DNA of 51,044 bases from Bacteroidia bacterium (GTDB taxonomy: Bacteria > Bacteroidota > Bacteroidia > UBA4408): positions 3,672 through 54,715 of the forward strand of contig JALRAS010000005.1 in NCBI GenBank assembly GCA_023262495.1. Direction: 5' to 3'. The notes under the pieces were generated by a model. That model was given only the letters and a program-made list of their open reading frames with translations. It did not search any database and was not told the DNA's origin. This document shows positions 8,939 through 16,579 of this stretch, one piece after another (the first letter of the stretch is position 1; every line of letters starts with the position of its first letter). Made by a program: the position numbers and the translations under genes.

Positions 8939-10078
8939 TTATTTCAACAATTGTAATTGCCCAATAACAAGCGCATCAATAATTTCCCAGGGCACATTAG
9001 CTTTTCCAAAATGTCCGTAGGCAGCTGTGCCAATGTAAATAGGTGCTTTTAACCCTAAGGTGCGTATGATACCCTGAGGTGTTAAATCAAACAGTGATTG
9101 AATGGCTTCCTCTATTTTTGATTCATCAATAACTCCTGTTTCATGCGTATTTACATATAAACTTGTTGGTTCCGCTTTTCCTATGGCGTATGACAGCTGA
9201 ATAGTGCACCGAGTGGCAAGGCCTGCCTCAACAATATGTTTGGCAACATATCTTGCTGCATAGGCGGCTGAGCGGTCAACCTTACTCGGATCCTTTCCGC
9301 TAAAAGCACCACCTCCATGCGGGCACGAACCACCATAAGTGTCAACAATAATTTTACGACCTGTAAGGCCTGTATCGCCATGCGGACCTCCAATTGTGAA
9401 GCTACCAGAAGGATTAATCATAATCACCGGATTGCCTTTCAGATCATAAGAACTAATCACCGGATGAATAATTTGCTCGGTAACAAATTTGCTTAATGCA
9501 GCCTGTGAAATGTGTTTCACATGTTGTGTAGACAATACAATGTTTTCGATGGCAACAGGTATATTGTTTTCATACCTGATGGTTACCTGTGATTTGGCAT
9601 CAGGCAATAGTACAGAGTCTTCTTGCATTCTTACTTCCCTTTGTTTTTCCATCAGTTGATGCGCTATCATAATGGGCATAGGCATTAGCGCAGGCGTTTC
9701 TCTACAGGCATAGCCAAACATTATTCCTTGATCACCTGCGCCACCATCGATAACACTGCTGTTAATTTCCGGACTTTGTTCGTGTAGTAAATTGATGTAA
9801 GCGGCATCTGCTTCACTGAATCCAGTAGCACTATCAGTGTAACCAATTTCTTTAATCACTGCTCTTGCTATGGCAATGGCATCAACATGTACTTTTGAGG
9901 TTACTTCACCGGCAATCACCAATTGTCCTGTTGTAATGAGGCATTCGCAGGCTACTTTGGCTTCGGGGTCTTGTGCTAAATAGGCATCTAAAATGGCATC
10001 AGAAATTTGATCGGCTACTTTATCGGGATGTCCGTTTGATACCGATTCGCTTGTAAATTGAAATGTTTTTGTTTTCAT
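8939..10078 (-). CDS. metK: S-adenosylmethionine synthetase
   Basis: Makes SAM from methionine and ATP in the cytosol. The sequence shows SVSNGHPDKVADQISDA (N-terminal signature with the catalytic His), GAGDQGIMFGYA (signature 1), GGAFSGKDPSKVDRSAAY (signature 2 and phosphate loop). The start is set at the ATG at 10078 (MKTKTFQFTSES), giving 379 residues, the usual family length; the upstream in-frame ATG at 10108 would add ten unconserved residues and lies in the structured leader. The start codon is two bases from a hairpin that could block initiation (see the leader feature). Confidence 0.97.
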   Translation of the reverse strand: MKTKTFQFTSESVSNGHPDKVADQISDAILDAYLAQDPEAKVACECLITTGQLVIAGEVTSKVHVDAIAIARAVIKEIGYTDSATGFSEADAAYINLLHEQSPEINSSVIDGGAGDQGIMFGYACRETPALMPMPIMIAHQLMEKQREVRMQEDSVLLPDAKSQVTIRYENNIPVAIENIVLSTQHVKHISQAALSKFVTEQIIHPVISSYDLKGNPVIMINPSGSFTIGGPHGDTGLTGRKIIVDTYGGSCPHGGGAFSGKDPSKVDRSAAYAARYVAKHIVEAGLATRCTIQLSYAIGKAEPTSLYVNTHETGVIDESKIEEAIQSLFDLTPQGIIRTLGLKAPIYIGTAAYGHFGKANVPWEIIDALVIGQLQLLK

Positions 10079-10080
10079 GT

Positions 10081-10219
10081 GTATTGTTTTTAAGTTTTTA
10101 CAATACATCAGTAATGGGATGGCAACATGTTATTTTGACGAAATGTCCGCATCTAACTGCCACCGTGGAGTTGCTACTCTCGGTTGGCACCTTTGCCTAG
10201 GCAAAAGATTCCTGATGTA
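10081..10219 (-). promoter_or_regulatory. Structured metK leader L1, candidate riboswitch
   Basis: Helices given in window coordinates (the RNA is the complement). P1: 10212-10219 with 10104-10111, 8 bp, closes the domain. P2: self-complementary 10192-10205. P3: 10158-10189, with TGCCA/TGGCA, a bulged A, CCG/CGG, then GAGT/ACTC capped by a four-base loop. P4: 10137-10147, next to a conserved ATGCGG in the RNA. A last hairpin (10081-10087 with 10100-10106) ends two bases before the metK ATG and overlaps the P1 3' arm, so the two are mutually exclusive. The same plan recurs at 11205-11335. It does not match the S-box, SAM-II or SMK motifs as I know them. Confidence 0.6.
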
Positions 10220-10280
10220 ATCAATAAATTAAATGGTTGATTAAGTAATATTTGTTTTAAATTTCATGTGAGTCATTTGG

Positions 10281-10679
10281 TTATACCCTGTAAATGTCGG
10301 CTTCATTTCTTTTGAATCCGGCTAGCACTGTGGACCTGTCATCAGGGCTTTTCATCACAACTTCAAAAAACTTACATGATTTAGGAAGCGCACCAAAAAT
10401 GAGTATAAATGTATGCGTTTTATCAATGGGTAGCAAAGTGCCATTAGGCCAAAAAGTAATGTTTTCGGCATGCAGTAACTTGCTTTTAGGAGAACCCTCA
10501 TCGGTAATTAAATAGGTATTGGGGGTAATGCAGATGTGAAAATCTTTGACATCTGTGATGAGTTCAATGATGACGGTTACCTGCGACTCTCTTAAGGGAA
10601 ATTTGTTGGGGTGTATTTCCATTTTGAGAATCGGCTTTTTTGCCGGTGTTGAATGAGAGGAATTAGATTGACTGTTCAT
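10281..10679 (-). CDS. Hypothetical protein, beta-rich
   Basis: 132 residues, not recognised. It has a short Ser/Thr/Lys-rich N-terminus and then alternating hydrophobic stretches suggesting a beta-sandwich, with HTFILIFGALPKSCKFFEVV as the most family-like segment; similar F-x-L-P-K patterns occur in small Bacteroidota proteins of unknown role. There is no signal peptide. It begins six bases after the 116-residue gene, so the two are an operon, and its stop is about 60 bases before the metK leader. Confidence 0.65.
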   Translation of the reverse strand: MNSQSNSSHSTPAKKPILKMEIHPNKFPLRESQVTVIIELITDVKDFHICITPNTYLITDEGSPKSKLLHAENITFWPNGTLLPIDKTHTFILIFGALPKSCKFFEVVMKSPDDRSTVLAGFKRNEADIYRV

Positions 10680-10685
10680 AATTGA

Positions 10686-11036
10686 TTAATTATTTTCAGA
10701 GGTTTGTAAATCTTCTTCCTTCACACATGTCTCTGTTTTCTGTTTTTTGCTCGTTGCTATGTTACTTTTTCGTGCCCTGCTTTTTTCCGATTGAAGATCG
10801 AGCTTTATAAAGCGCCACCTGTAAAATGCAGGCTCCTGAAACTCATAATAACTGAGTCTTGGATTTACAATTTCTTCAAGCTGACATGATTCCGTTGGTA
10901 AAGCTCTAACAGTGTAAACCTTCATGGCCTCAGGAAATTTCATGAACTCGGCATACGCATTATTTTTAAGTACCTCCGAGAAGTCATCATTAATACATAA
11001 GATTTTATCACCTATTTTAAAATTAGGAATTTTCAT
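10686..11036 (-). CDS. Hypothetical small protein with SH3-like N-terminus
   Basis: 116 residues. The first 75 (KIGDKILCIND ... VYTVRALP ... FYRWRFIKLD) have the spacing of small SH3-like barrel proteins common in phages and mobile elements of Bacteroidota. The last 35 are a charged, Lys/Glu-rich, probably disordered tail. No enzyme motif. It is the first gene after leader L2 and the strong promoter at 11379-11411, with about 330 bases of untranslated leader. Confidence 0.65.
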   Translation of the reverse strand: MKIPNFKIGDKILCINDDFSEVLKNNAYAEFMKFPEAMKVYTVRALPTESCQLEEIVNPRLSYYEFQEPAFYRWRFIKLDLQSEKSRARKSNIATSKKQKTETCVKEEDLQTSENN

Positions 11037-11155
11037 TGTTATTAAATTTTAGTTAGTAATTATTTGATTTGAAAAAGATGCTCAATAGGTTATGAGCCCG
11101 TGGTGCAAATCAGCAATTTCAGCTGTAATTTGTAACCAAATAACAGGATAACGGA

Positions 11156-11188
11156 TCAACCGTAATGAAAATTAAAATAGTGTTTCAT
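11156..11188 (-). CDS. Possible 10-codon leader ORF in L2
   Basis: An ATG one base after a 6-bp hairpin (11190-11204) opens a 10-residue frame, MKHYFNFHYG, ending in TGA. The same order of P1 arm, hairpin and ATGAAA is seen where metK starts after leader L1, and bases after the ATG weakly resemble the start of metK. It may be a true leader peptide, a remnant of a duplicated metK start, or chance. Confidence 0.2.
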   Translation of the reverse strand: MKHYFNFHYG

Positions 11189-11204
11189 ACAACAATTTTT
11201 GTTG

Positions 11205-11335
11205 CATGCAGGAGTAAAATAAAGTAGGGTAAACTGAACTAATTTTGGCAGTGTGCCCGCATTATTTTTACCACCGTGGTGTTCAACTCGGTTGGCAGTA
11301 GCTCCTTTTTAGGGGAAGCAACTTCTGAATGCATG
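11205..11335 (-). promoter_or_regulatory. Structured leader L2, second copy of the metK-type leader
   Basis: Same architecture as L1. P1: 11330-11335 with 11205-11210. P2: 11301-11319 hairpin. P3: 11269-11297, again TGCCA, bulged A, CCG, A on one side and CA, CGG, then TGGTA on the other; the G-C pair of L1 is G-U here, a compatible change. P4: 11247-11257 (GGCA/TGCC), different in sequence from L1 P4 but paired. ATGCGG is conserved beside P4. It is followed directly by a hairpin at 11190-11204. It precedes the two small unknown genes rather than a recognisable methionine or SAM gene. Confidence 0.55.
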
Positions 11336-11378
11336 GTTAATATTTAGAGAACTTTTTTCGAAATTTCTTTCGATGGCA

Positions 11379-11411
11379 CAAATGTAATTGAAAGAAATTT
11401 AATTAAGCAAA
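11379..11411 (-). promoter_or_regulatory. Promoter of the L2 leader transcript
   Basis: The minus strand has TTTG at 11411-11408, a 21-base spacer, and TACATTTG at 11386-11379: a textbook Bacteroidota -33/-7 pair. Transcription would begin about 35 bases before leader L2 and some 335 bases before the first full-size gene. No comparable promoter is visible directly ahead of L1, so metK may also be read from here. Confidence 0.65.
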
Positions 11412-11617
11412 TAAGATTGAAAAAATTAACAAAAAATGATGAGCGTAGATAAATAGCTGCTTCCCAACCGCGAATATTAACTACAATTATTTTGTGAATG
11501 AATGACTTAATTTTTGAGCTTAGATTAATGAAAGTTAAACATAGCAATTAAGAATGGCTTATAGAAATAAGATTTGCTAGTATTCATGTTAACTTGTCTT
11601 CACTCGAATTGATACAA

Positions 11618-11643
11618 TTGTAAACAATTATTCGCTACCTTTA
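11618..11643 (+). promoter_or_regulatory. Candidate promoter of the aminotransferase gene
   Basis: TTG at 11618-11620, a 15-base spacer, then TACCTTTA at 11636-11643 (one mismatch to TAnnTTTG), 30 bases before the ATG. Confidence 0.4.
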
Positions 11644-11673
11644 TTTTCCATAAAAAATACACGCACCATTAAT

Positions 11674-12771
11674 ATGAAATACAAAAGAATGCCAATAGAG
11701 GCCGAATCGCCCGAAGAGCTTGGATATGGCAATATTGAATGCAACCTTGCCGAAAGCTCGGTTACTGATACCAATTTCAAAGATCTCGATTTTAATATTA
11801 AAGATATTACCTTGTGCTATGGCGATCACAAAGGTTTGCCTGCTTTGCGCGAATTAATAGCAGCCGATTACGGCCTTCAACCTGAGCATATTATTTTGGT
11901 GCCCGGTGCTGCTGCAGGATTATTCATTGTGGCCACATCACTGCTCAATAAAAATAGTCAGTTACTGGTTGAACGGCCCAACTACGCCACTAATATAGAA
12001 ACACCGCGTTTGTTGGAGTGTGAAATTAATTTTATCGATTTGCACTTTGAAACGCAATACAAGCTCGACTTGTACAGACTTAGCACGATGGTAAAAAGTA
12101 TGCCTTCATTAATCAGTATTACCACCCCACACAACCCCACAGGCAGTGTGCTTACGGAGGAAGAATTAATGGAGGTAGTCGAACTTTCGCGCAGGCATGG
12201 CAGTTATTTACTCGTTGATGAAACATACCGTGAGTTAAGTTTCAACAATCCGCCACCATTGGCAGCAAGTATCAGCGATAACGTTATTTCTGTTTCATCG
12301 GTGAGTAAGGCCTACGGTTTACCCGGTATAAGAATGGGTTGGATTGCATGTAAAAACAAGCATTTGTTGGAAACATTCTTAGCCGCCAAAGAACAGATTT
12401 TTATTTGTAACTCGTTGCTTGATGAGCATGTGGCCTTGCATTATCTGCAGCATAAGCAGCAATTTTTTGCCCCTATCAAGCAGCATATCAACAATAATTT
12501 TAAGGTACTTGAGGAGCACATGAATAGCAGTAAAAATTTAGAATGGGTAAAACCACAGGGAGGTGTAGTATGCTATCCCAGAATTATACCAAGTATTGAT
12601 TACAAAGTATTTTATAAGGAACTCTATCACAAACATAAAACTTTGGTTGGTGCGGGGCATTGGTTCGAAACATCACAAAAATACATGCGCATAGGTTTTG
12701 GTTGGCCCACAAAGGAAGCGCTGCAACAAGGGCTCCATCATATAGAAGCAACTATTGATGGTTTAAAATGA
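11674..12771 (+). CDS. PLP-dependent class I/II aminotransferase
   Basis: 365 residues, slightly short for fold-type I aminotransferases (about 390). Visible: PHNPTGS with the substrate-carboxylate Asn, LLVDETYREL with the Asp that binds the pyridine nitrogen, and SVSKAYGLPGIRMGW with the Schiff-base Lys and the phosphate-binding Arg. The N-terminus is shortened. The amino-acid substrate cannot be read from the sequence. It is followed by panB, which has its own promoter; a role next to pantothenate or branched-chain metabolism is possible but unsupported. Confidence 0.88.
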   Translation: MKYKRMPIEAESPEELGYGNIECNLAESSVTDTNFKDLDFNIKDITLCYGDHKGLPALRELIAADYGLQPEHIILVPGAAAGLFIVATSLLNKNSQLLVERPNYATNIETPRLLECEINFIDLHFETQYKLDLYRLSTMVKSMPSLISITTPHNPTGSVLTEEELMEVVELSRRHGSYLLVDETYRELSFNNPPPLAASISDNVISVSSVSKAYGLPGIRMGWIACKNKHLLETFLAAKEQIFICNSLLDEHVALHYLQHKQQFFAPIKQHINNNFKVLEEHMNSSKNLEWVKPQGGVVCYPRIIPSIDYKVFYKELYHKHKTLVGAGHWFETSQKYMRIGFGWPTKEALQQGLHHIEATIDGLK

Positions 12772-12788
12772 TAATTTAATTAAGTTTG
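12755..12788 (+). promoter_or_regulatory. Promoter of panB
   Basis: TTG at 12755-12757, a 23-base spacer, and a perfect TAAGTTTG at 12781-12788, 31 bases before the panB ATG. The -33 element lies inside the end of the aminotransferase gene. Confidence 0.55.
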
Positions 12789-12819
12789 GCAAATCTTTAC
12801 TCATTAATACATTCTGAAA

Positions 12820-13635
12820 ATGTCAGTTCATAAAGAAGTAAAAAAAGTAACTACCAACACCTTGCAGGAGATGAAGCGCAAAGGAGAAAAAATTGCTATG
12901 CTCACAGCGTACGATTTTTCAATGGCAAAGATCATTGATGCTGCCGGCATAGATGTCATCTTAGTGGGCGACAGTGCCAGTAATGTGATGGCGGGTCATG
13001 AAACTACCTTGCCAATTACATTGGATCAAATGATTTATCATGCGGCCTCTGTAATTAGGGGTGTTGACAGGGCTTTGGTTGTGGTTGATTTGCCTTTTGG
13101 TTCTTATCAGGGCAATTCTAAGGAGGCACTCACTTCAGCCATACGTGTCATGAAAGAGTCGGGAGCGCACGCTGTAAAGATGGAGGGAGGTAAAGAAATT
13201 GAAGAATCAGTAAAACGAATTTTATCTGCCGGTATTCCTGTAATGGGTCACTTGGGTTTAACACCGCAGTCGATTTATAAATTTGGCACCTACAACGTAC
13301 GCGCCAAAGAAGAGGAAGAAGCCAAGCGCTTAATTGAAGATGCACACGTGTTGGAAAAAGCCGGCTGCTTTGCCATTGTGCTCGAGAAGATACCTGCCGC
13401 ATTGGCCACCCAAGCAGCCACAGAAATTTCGGTGCCTATGATAGGGATAGGAGCGGGTAGTGGAGTTGATGGTCAGGTACTCGTATTACATGATATGCTG
13501 GGTTTGAATGTAGGGTTTAATCCAAGGTTTTTAAGACGTTATCTCAATCTATTTGATGACATTAAACAAGCAGTGGGAAGCTATGTGAGCGATGTAAAGG
13601 CAAAAGATTTTCCAAATGCAGGAGAACAATATTAA
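12820..13635 (+). CDS. panB: 3-methyl-2-oxobutanoate hydroxymethyltransferase
   Basis: First committed step of pantothenate synthesis: adds a hydroxymethyl group from methylene-THF to alpha-ketoisovalerate, giving ketopantoate. 271 residues, normal for PanB. Family segments are clear: [37 protein letters not shown] with the Mg-binding Asp, VKMEGG with substrate-binding Lys, GHLGLTPQS, and [19 protein letters not shown]. The permease starts 11 bases after the stop and likely shares the transcript. Confidence 0.97.
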   Translation: MSVHKEVKKVTTNTLQEMKRKGEKIAMLTAYDFSMAKIIDAAGIDVILVGDSASNVMAGHETTLPITLDQMIYHAASVIRGVDRALVVVDLPFGSYQGNSKEALTSAIRVMKESGAHAVKMEGGKEIEESVKRILSAGIPVMGHLGLTPQSIYKFGTYNVRAKEEEEAKRLIEDAHVLEKAGCFAIVLEKIPAALATQAATEISVPMIGIGAGSGVDGQVLVLHDMLGLNVGFNPRFLRRYLNLFDDIKQAVGSYVSDVKAKDFPNAGEQY

Positions 13636-13646
13636 ATAGGCGCTTT

Positions 13647-15581
13647 ATGACCTTAAAAAAATTATTCAGAAAAAAATCTGCCGCGCATATTCTTGAACAA
13701 TTAGATCATGCTAAAGATGAACAAGGAGGTTTGGCTCGGCACCTGGGAGTGCGCGATTTAACAGCATTTGGTATAGCCGCTATCATTGGTGCCGGCATTT
13801 TTAGTACCATTGGCAAAGCAAGTGCCGATGGTGGCCCTGCTGTAATTTTTCTGTTTTTATTTACTGCCTTGGCATGTGGTTTTGCAGCATTTGCTTATGC
13901 AGAATTTGCTTCTATGGTTCCCGTAAGTGGCAGTGCTTATACCTATTCATATGTGGCATTTGGTGAATTCTTCGCATGGATTATTGGTTGGGCACTCATC
14001 ATGGAGTATGCTATCGGAAATATCGTAGTGGCCATTTCTTGGAGCGATTATTTTGTTTCATTGCTCGAGGCAATCAATATTCCCGCATTGGGTATTAGTG
14101 GCATTCATATACCTGAATGGGCAACAATGGATTTCTTTACTGCACGCAACGGATACGAAGAAGGAACAAGGTTATTGGCTGCAGGAAACGTTTTAGATGG
14201 TTCAGCTTTGTCGCAATACAACGCATGGAAATATGCTCCAACATTAGGAAACTTTCATGTGGTGCTTGATATACCGGCTTTGCTCATTATTTTTTTGATA
14301 ACCGCTTTGGTATACAGGGGTATGAAAGAAACGCGCAACGCAGGCAATGCCATGGTGGTGGTTAAACTTGCAGTAGTTTTAGTCATCATTTTTGTGGGGA
14401 TATTTTATGTTGATGTAAATAATTGGCATCCGTTTGCGCCCAACGGTATCAGCGGTATTTTGAAAGGAGTTTCCGCAGTATTTTTTGCCTATATAGGTTT
14501 TGATGCCATCAGCACAACTGCCGAAGAATGTAAAAATCCACAACGCGATTTGCCCAAAGGAATGATGTATGCCATAATCATTTGTACGGTACTTTACATT
14601 GCGGTGGCATTGGTTTTAACAGGTATGGTCAGTTATAAGGAGTTGAATGTGGGAGATCCGCTTGCCTTTGTTTTTGAAAAATTACATTTAACAAAATTAT
14701 CGGGATTGATTTCGGTAAGTGCAGTGGTGGCAATGGCAAGTGTGCTATTGGTTTTTCAAATGGGGCAACCGCGTATTTGGATGAGTATGAGTAAAGATGG
14801 ATTACTCCCAAAGAAGTTTGCGCACATACATCCTAAATATAAAACTCCCGGATTTAGTACTATCATAACAGGTTTTGTAGTGGGTATTCCGGCATTGTTT
14901 ATGGATTTAAGTACAGTGGCCGATATATGTAGTATAGGTACCTTGTTTGCTTTTGTGCTTGTGTGCGCAGGCGTATTAAAATTGCAGTTAGATCCGCATG
15001 CACCCGAAAGAAAATTCAAAACACCTTACATCAATGGGAAGTACATTGTGCCTGCGTTATTTGTGAGCGGTGTATTGATAGCGCTGCTGTTTAACCAAAC
15101 CAATACAATGAACTTTTTGAAGTGGCAAAAATTGAAAGACAGTGAACAAATAATTGCTGCGCTTGATGTGCATGATAAATTTGAGTTGCAGAAGTCGGCT
15201 ATGCAGGATCAACTGATTGATGTTTCACTTTTTAAATCTGCAGATGTTGCTGCTGAAATTATGAACAGCACGGATGCTAATCAGTTGCAATTATTCTTGG
15301 AAAGAAGCCCCATCGATAAAGCAAAATACATGCAAACGGGCTGGGAGGTTTTCAAGCATCAAATTCCTTATTGGATATTTATTTTGATAGCGCTGCTGAT
15401 GTGTTTTTACAGTTATAAACATTCCTTCTCACTTATTCCTGTGTTGGGCATGATGTGTTGTTTGTATATGATGAGTGAGCTGGGTGTTCACAATTGGATT
15501 GGATTTACGGGATGGCTGTTGGTGGGATTGGTGATTTATTTTGGATACGGTTATAGGCACAGTAAGCTGAATGTGAATTAA
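13647..15581 (+). CDS. APC-family amino-acid permease (cationic-type)
   Basis: 644 residues with 12 or more membrane segments. IGAGIFSTIGKAS is the conserved GxG(I/V)F substrate-binding turn of TM1, and SAVFFAYIGFDAISTTAEECKNPQRDLP is the TM6 region of CAT/YfnA-like transporters (quoted part of which is the hallmark FDAIST). It should import an amino acid by cation symport. Two soluble insertions are unusual: about 50 residues near 150-200 and about 90 residues near 490-580 between late membrane helices, making it longer than the usual 460-500. Substrate unknown. Confidence 0.9.
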   Translation: MTLKKLFRKKSAAHILEQLDHAKDEQGGLARHLGVRDLTAFGIAAIIGAGIFSTIGKASADGGPAVIFLFLFTALACGFAAFAYAEFASMVPVSGSAYTYSYVAFGEFFAWIIGWALIMEYAIGNIVVAISWSDYFVSLLEAINIPALGISGIHIPEWATMDFFTARNGYEEGTRLLAAGNVLDGSALSQYNAWKYAPTLGNFHVVLDIPALLIIFLITALVYRGMKETRNAGNAMVVVKLAVVLVIIFVGIFYVDVNNWHPFAPNGISGILKGVSAVFFAYIGFDAISTTAEECKNPQRDLPKGMMYAIIICTVLYIAVALVLTGMVSYKELNVGDPLAFVFEKLHLTKLSGLISVSAVVAMASVLLVFQMGQPRIWMSMSKDGLLPKKFAHIHPKYKTPGFSTIITGFVVGIPALFMDLSTVADICSIGTLFAFVLVCAGVLKLQLDPHAPERKFKTPYINGKYIVPALFVSGVLIALLFNQTNTMNFLKWQKLKDSEQIIAALDVHDKFELQKSAMQDQLIDVSLFKSADVAAEIMNSTDANQLQLFLERSPIDKAKYMQTGWEVFKHQIPYWIFILIALLMCFYSYKHSFSLIPVLGMMCCLYMMSELGVHNWIGFTGWLLVGLVIYFGYGYRHSKLNVN

Positions 15582-15650
15582 CTGCAACGCCTGATGAAGT
15601 AATTTTTGGTATTAAAAGCCACACAATAGTTTAGTTTTAAGTTTAAGTTA

Positions 15651-15658
15651 TATATTTG
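15651..15658 (+). promoter_or_regulatory. -7 promoter element of the lipoprotein gene
   Basis: TATATTTG is a perfect TAnnTTTG 21 bases before the ATG at 15680. It rules out the in-frame TTG at 15656, which lies inside the element. No clear -33 TTG. Confidence 0.5.
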
Positions 15659-15679
15659 TCCTTATCGGACACGCGCATT

Positions 15680-16387
15680 ATGGTTTTTAAAAAATATCAA
15701 ATCAACATTTTATTTAGTTTTTTTTCATTCATCATCATGTTGACTTTGTGTGCAGGATGCGGTACTTTTACCACTGATGAAATAAACAGTGGGACAATCG
15801 AATACGAAATCAGTTATCCCAACCCTTCGGAAATTACAATGAGTTTGGATTTAATGCCTAAAACTTTGACCTACAGGTTTTCAGAGAATCATACATGCAG
15901 TGAAATTTCAGCGGGTTTAGGTGCGCTTAAAACAAATGTGTTAACCGATTTTAATGAGAAGAAAGTGATACAAACGCTCAACCTGATGGGCAAAAAATAC
16001 AAGGTAGATTTCGATCAAGCAACAATCGATAGCATGTTGCAAGCCGAGCCACCCATCAAAATTGTAACCACTCAAGAAACAAAAAAAATTGCCGGTTATG
16101 ACTGTTACAAGGCTAAATGCACCACCAAAGATGCAGGCGGAGCGCTGATCAACTATGAAGTATACTATACAAAGGCAATCAAGGTGCCCAATCTAAATTG
16201 GTTCAATGCTTATAAAGCCATTGATGGCATGTTGATGGAATACAGGGTTAAGCGTTATGGCATCAATATGGTATTCAAAGCCAAAACAGTTTCTCCTGAT
16301 GGTGCTGATGATAGCGCATTTCAATTAGAAGGTGACTATAAAAGTATTCCTGCTGCTGAAATGGAAAGCTACTTTAAAATGTATTAA
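15680..16387 (+). CDS. DUF4412/GLPGLI-like lipoprotein
   Basis: 235 residues from the ATG at 15680. A signal sequence ends in LCAGC, a lipobox, so it is a predicted lipoprotein. The rest is beta-rich, with YEISYP near the mature start, LTYRFSENHT, KKIAGYDCYKAKC and EVYYTKAIKVPNLNW: the layout of small envelope proteins annotated DUF4412 or GLPGLI in Bacteroidota. Function unknown. It lies alone between the permease and the AsmA-like gene. Confidence 0.65.
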   Translation: MVFKKYQINILFSFFSFIIMLTLCAGCGTFTTDEINSGTIEYEISYPNPSEITMSLDLMPKTLTYRFSENHTCSEISAGLGALKTNVLTDFNEKKVIQTLNLMGKKYKVDFDQATIDSMLQAEPPIKIVTTQETKKIAGYDCYKAKCTTKDAGGALINYEVYYTKAIKVPNLNWFNAYKAIDGMLMEYRVKRYGINMVFKAKTVSPDGADDSAFQLEGDYKSIPAAEMESYFKMY

Positions 16388-16548
16388 ACACTTTGCTTAT
16401 CAGTAATTAGTTTAACGAGTCATACTTAATTGGTTGGGTGTATGTCCAAACAATATCTATCTCCTGTACCCAAAAAGTAATGTTGTATTGTTTTCAAATT
16501 GGGATAAATTAACACCACAATGAAACTAAAAATTAATCACTTGTGTTT

Positions 16549-16556
16549 TACCTTTG
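16549..16556 (+). promoter_or_regulatory. -7 promoter element of the AsmA-like gene
   Basis: TACCTTTG, a perfect match to TAnnTTTG, 23 bases before the ATG. No convincing -33 TTG at normal spacing. Confidence 0.45.
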
Positions 16557-16579
16557 TATAACAATCAAAATTATCAGCA

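Noticed and set aside
10081-10219. Reading the metK leader as a classic S-box (SAM-I) riboswitch
   Set aside because: The expected AGAG, GGAGGGA and GAAACC-type blocks are not present on either strand; only the GGTGCCAA segment looks similar.
11240-11340. Reading L2 on the plus strand as a leader of the aminotransferase gene
   Set aside because: It would lie 335 bases upstream with its own promoter (11618-11643) in between, and the promoter at 11379-11411 points to the minus strand.
15656-15679. TTG start giving eight extra residues to the lipoprotein
   Set aside because: The TTG is part of the TATATTTG promoter element, and the signal peptide begins properly at the ATG at 15680.
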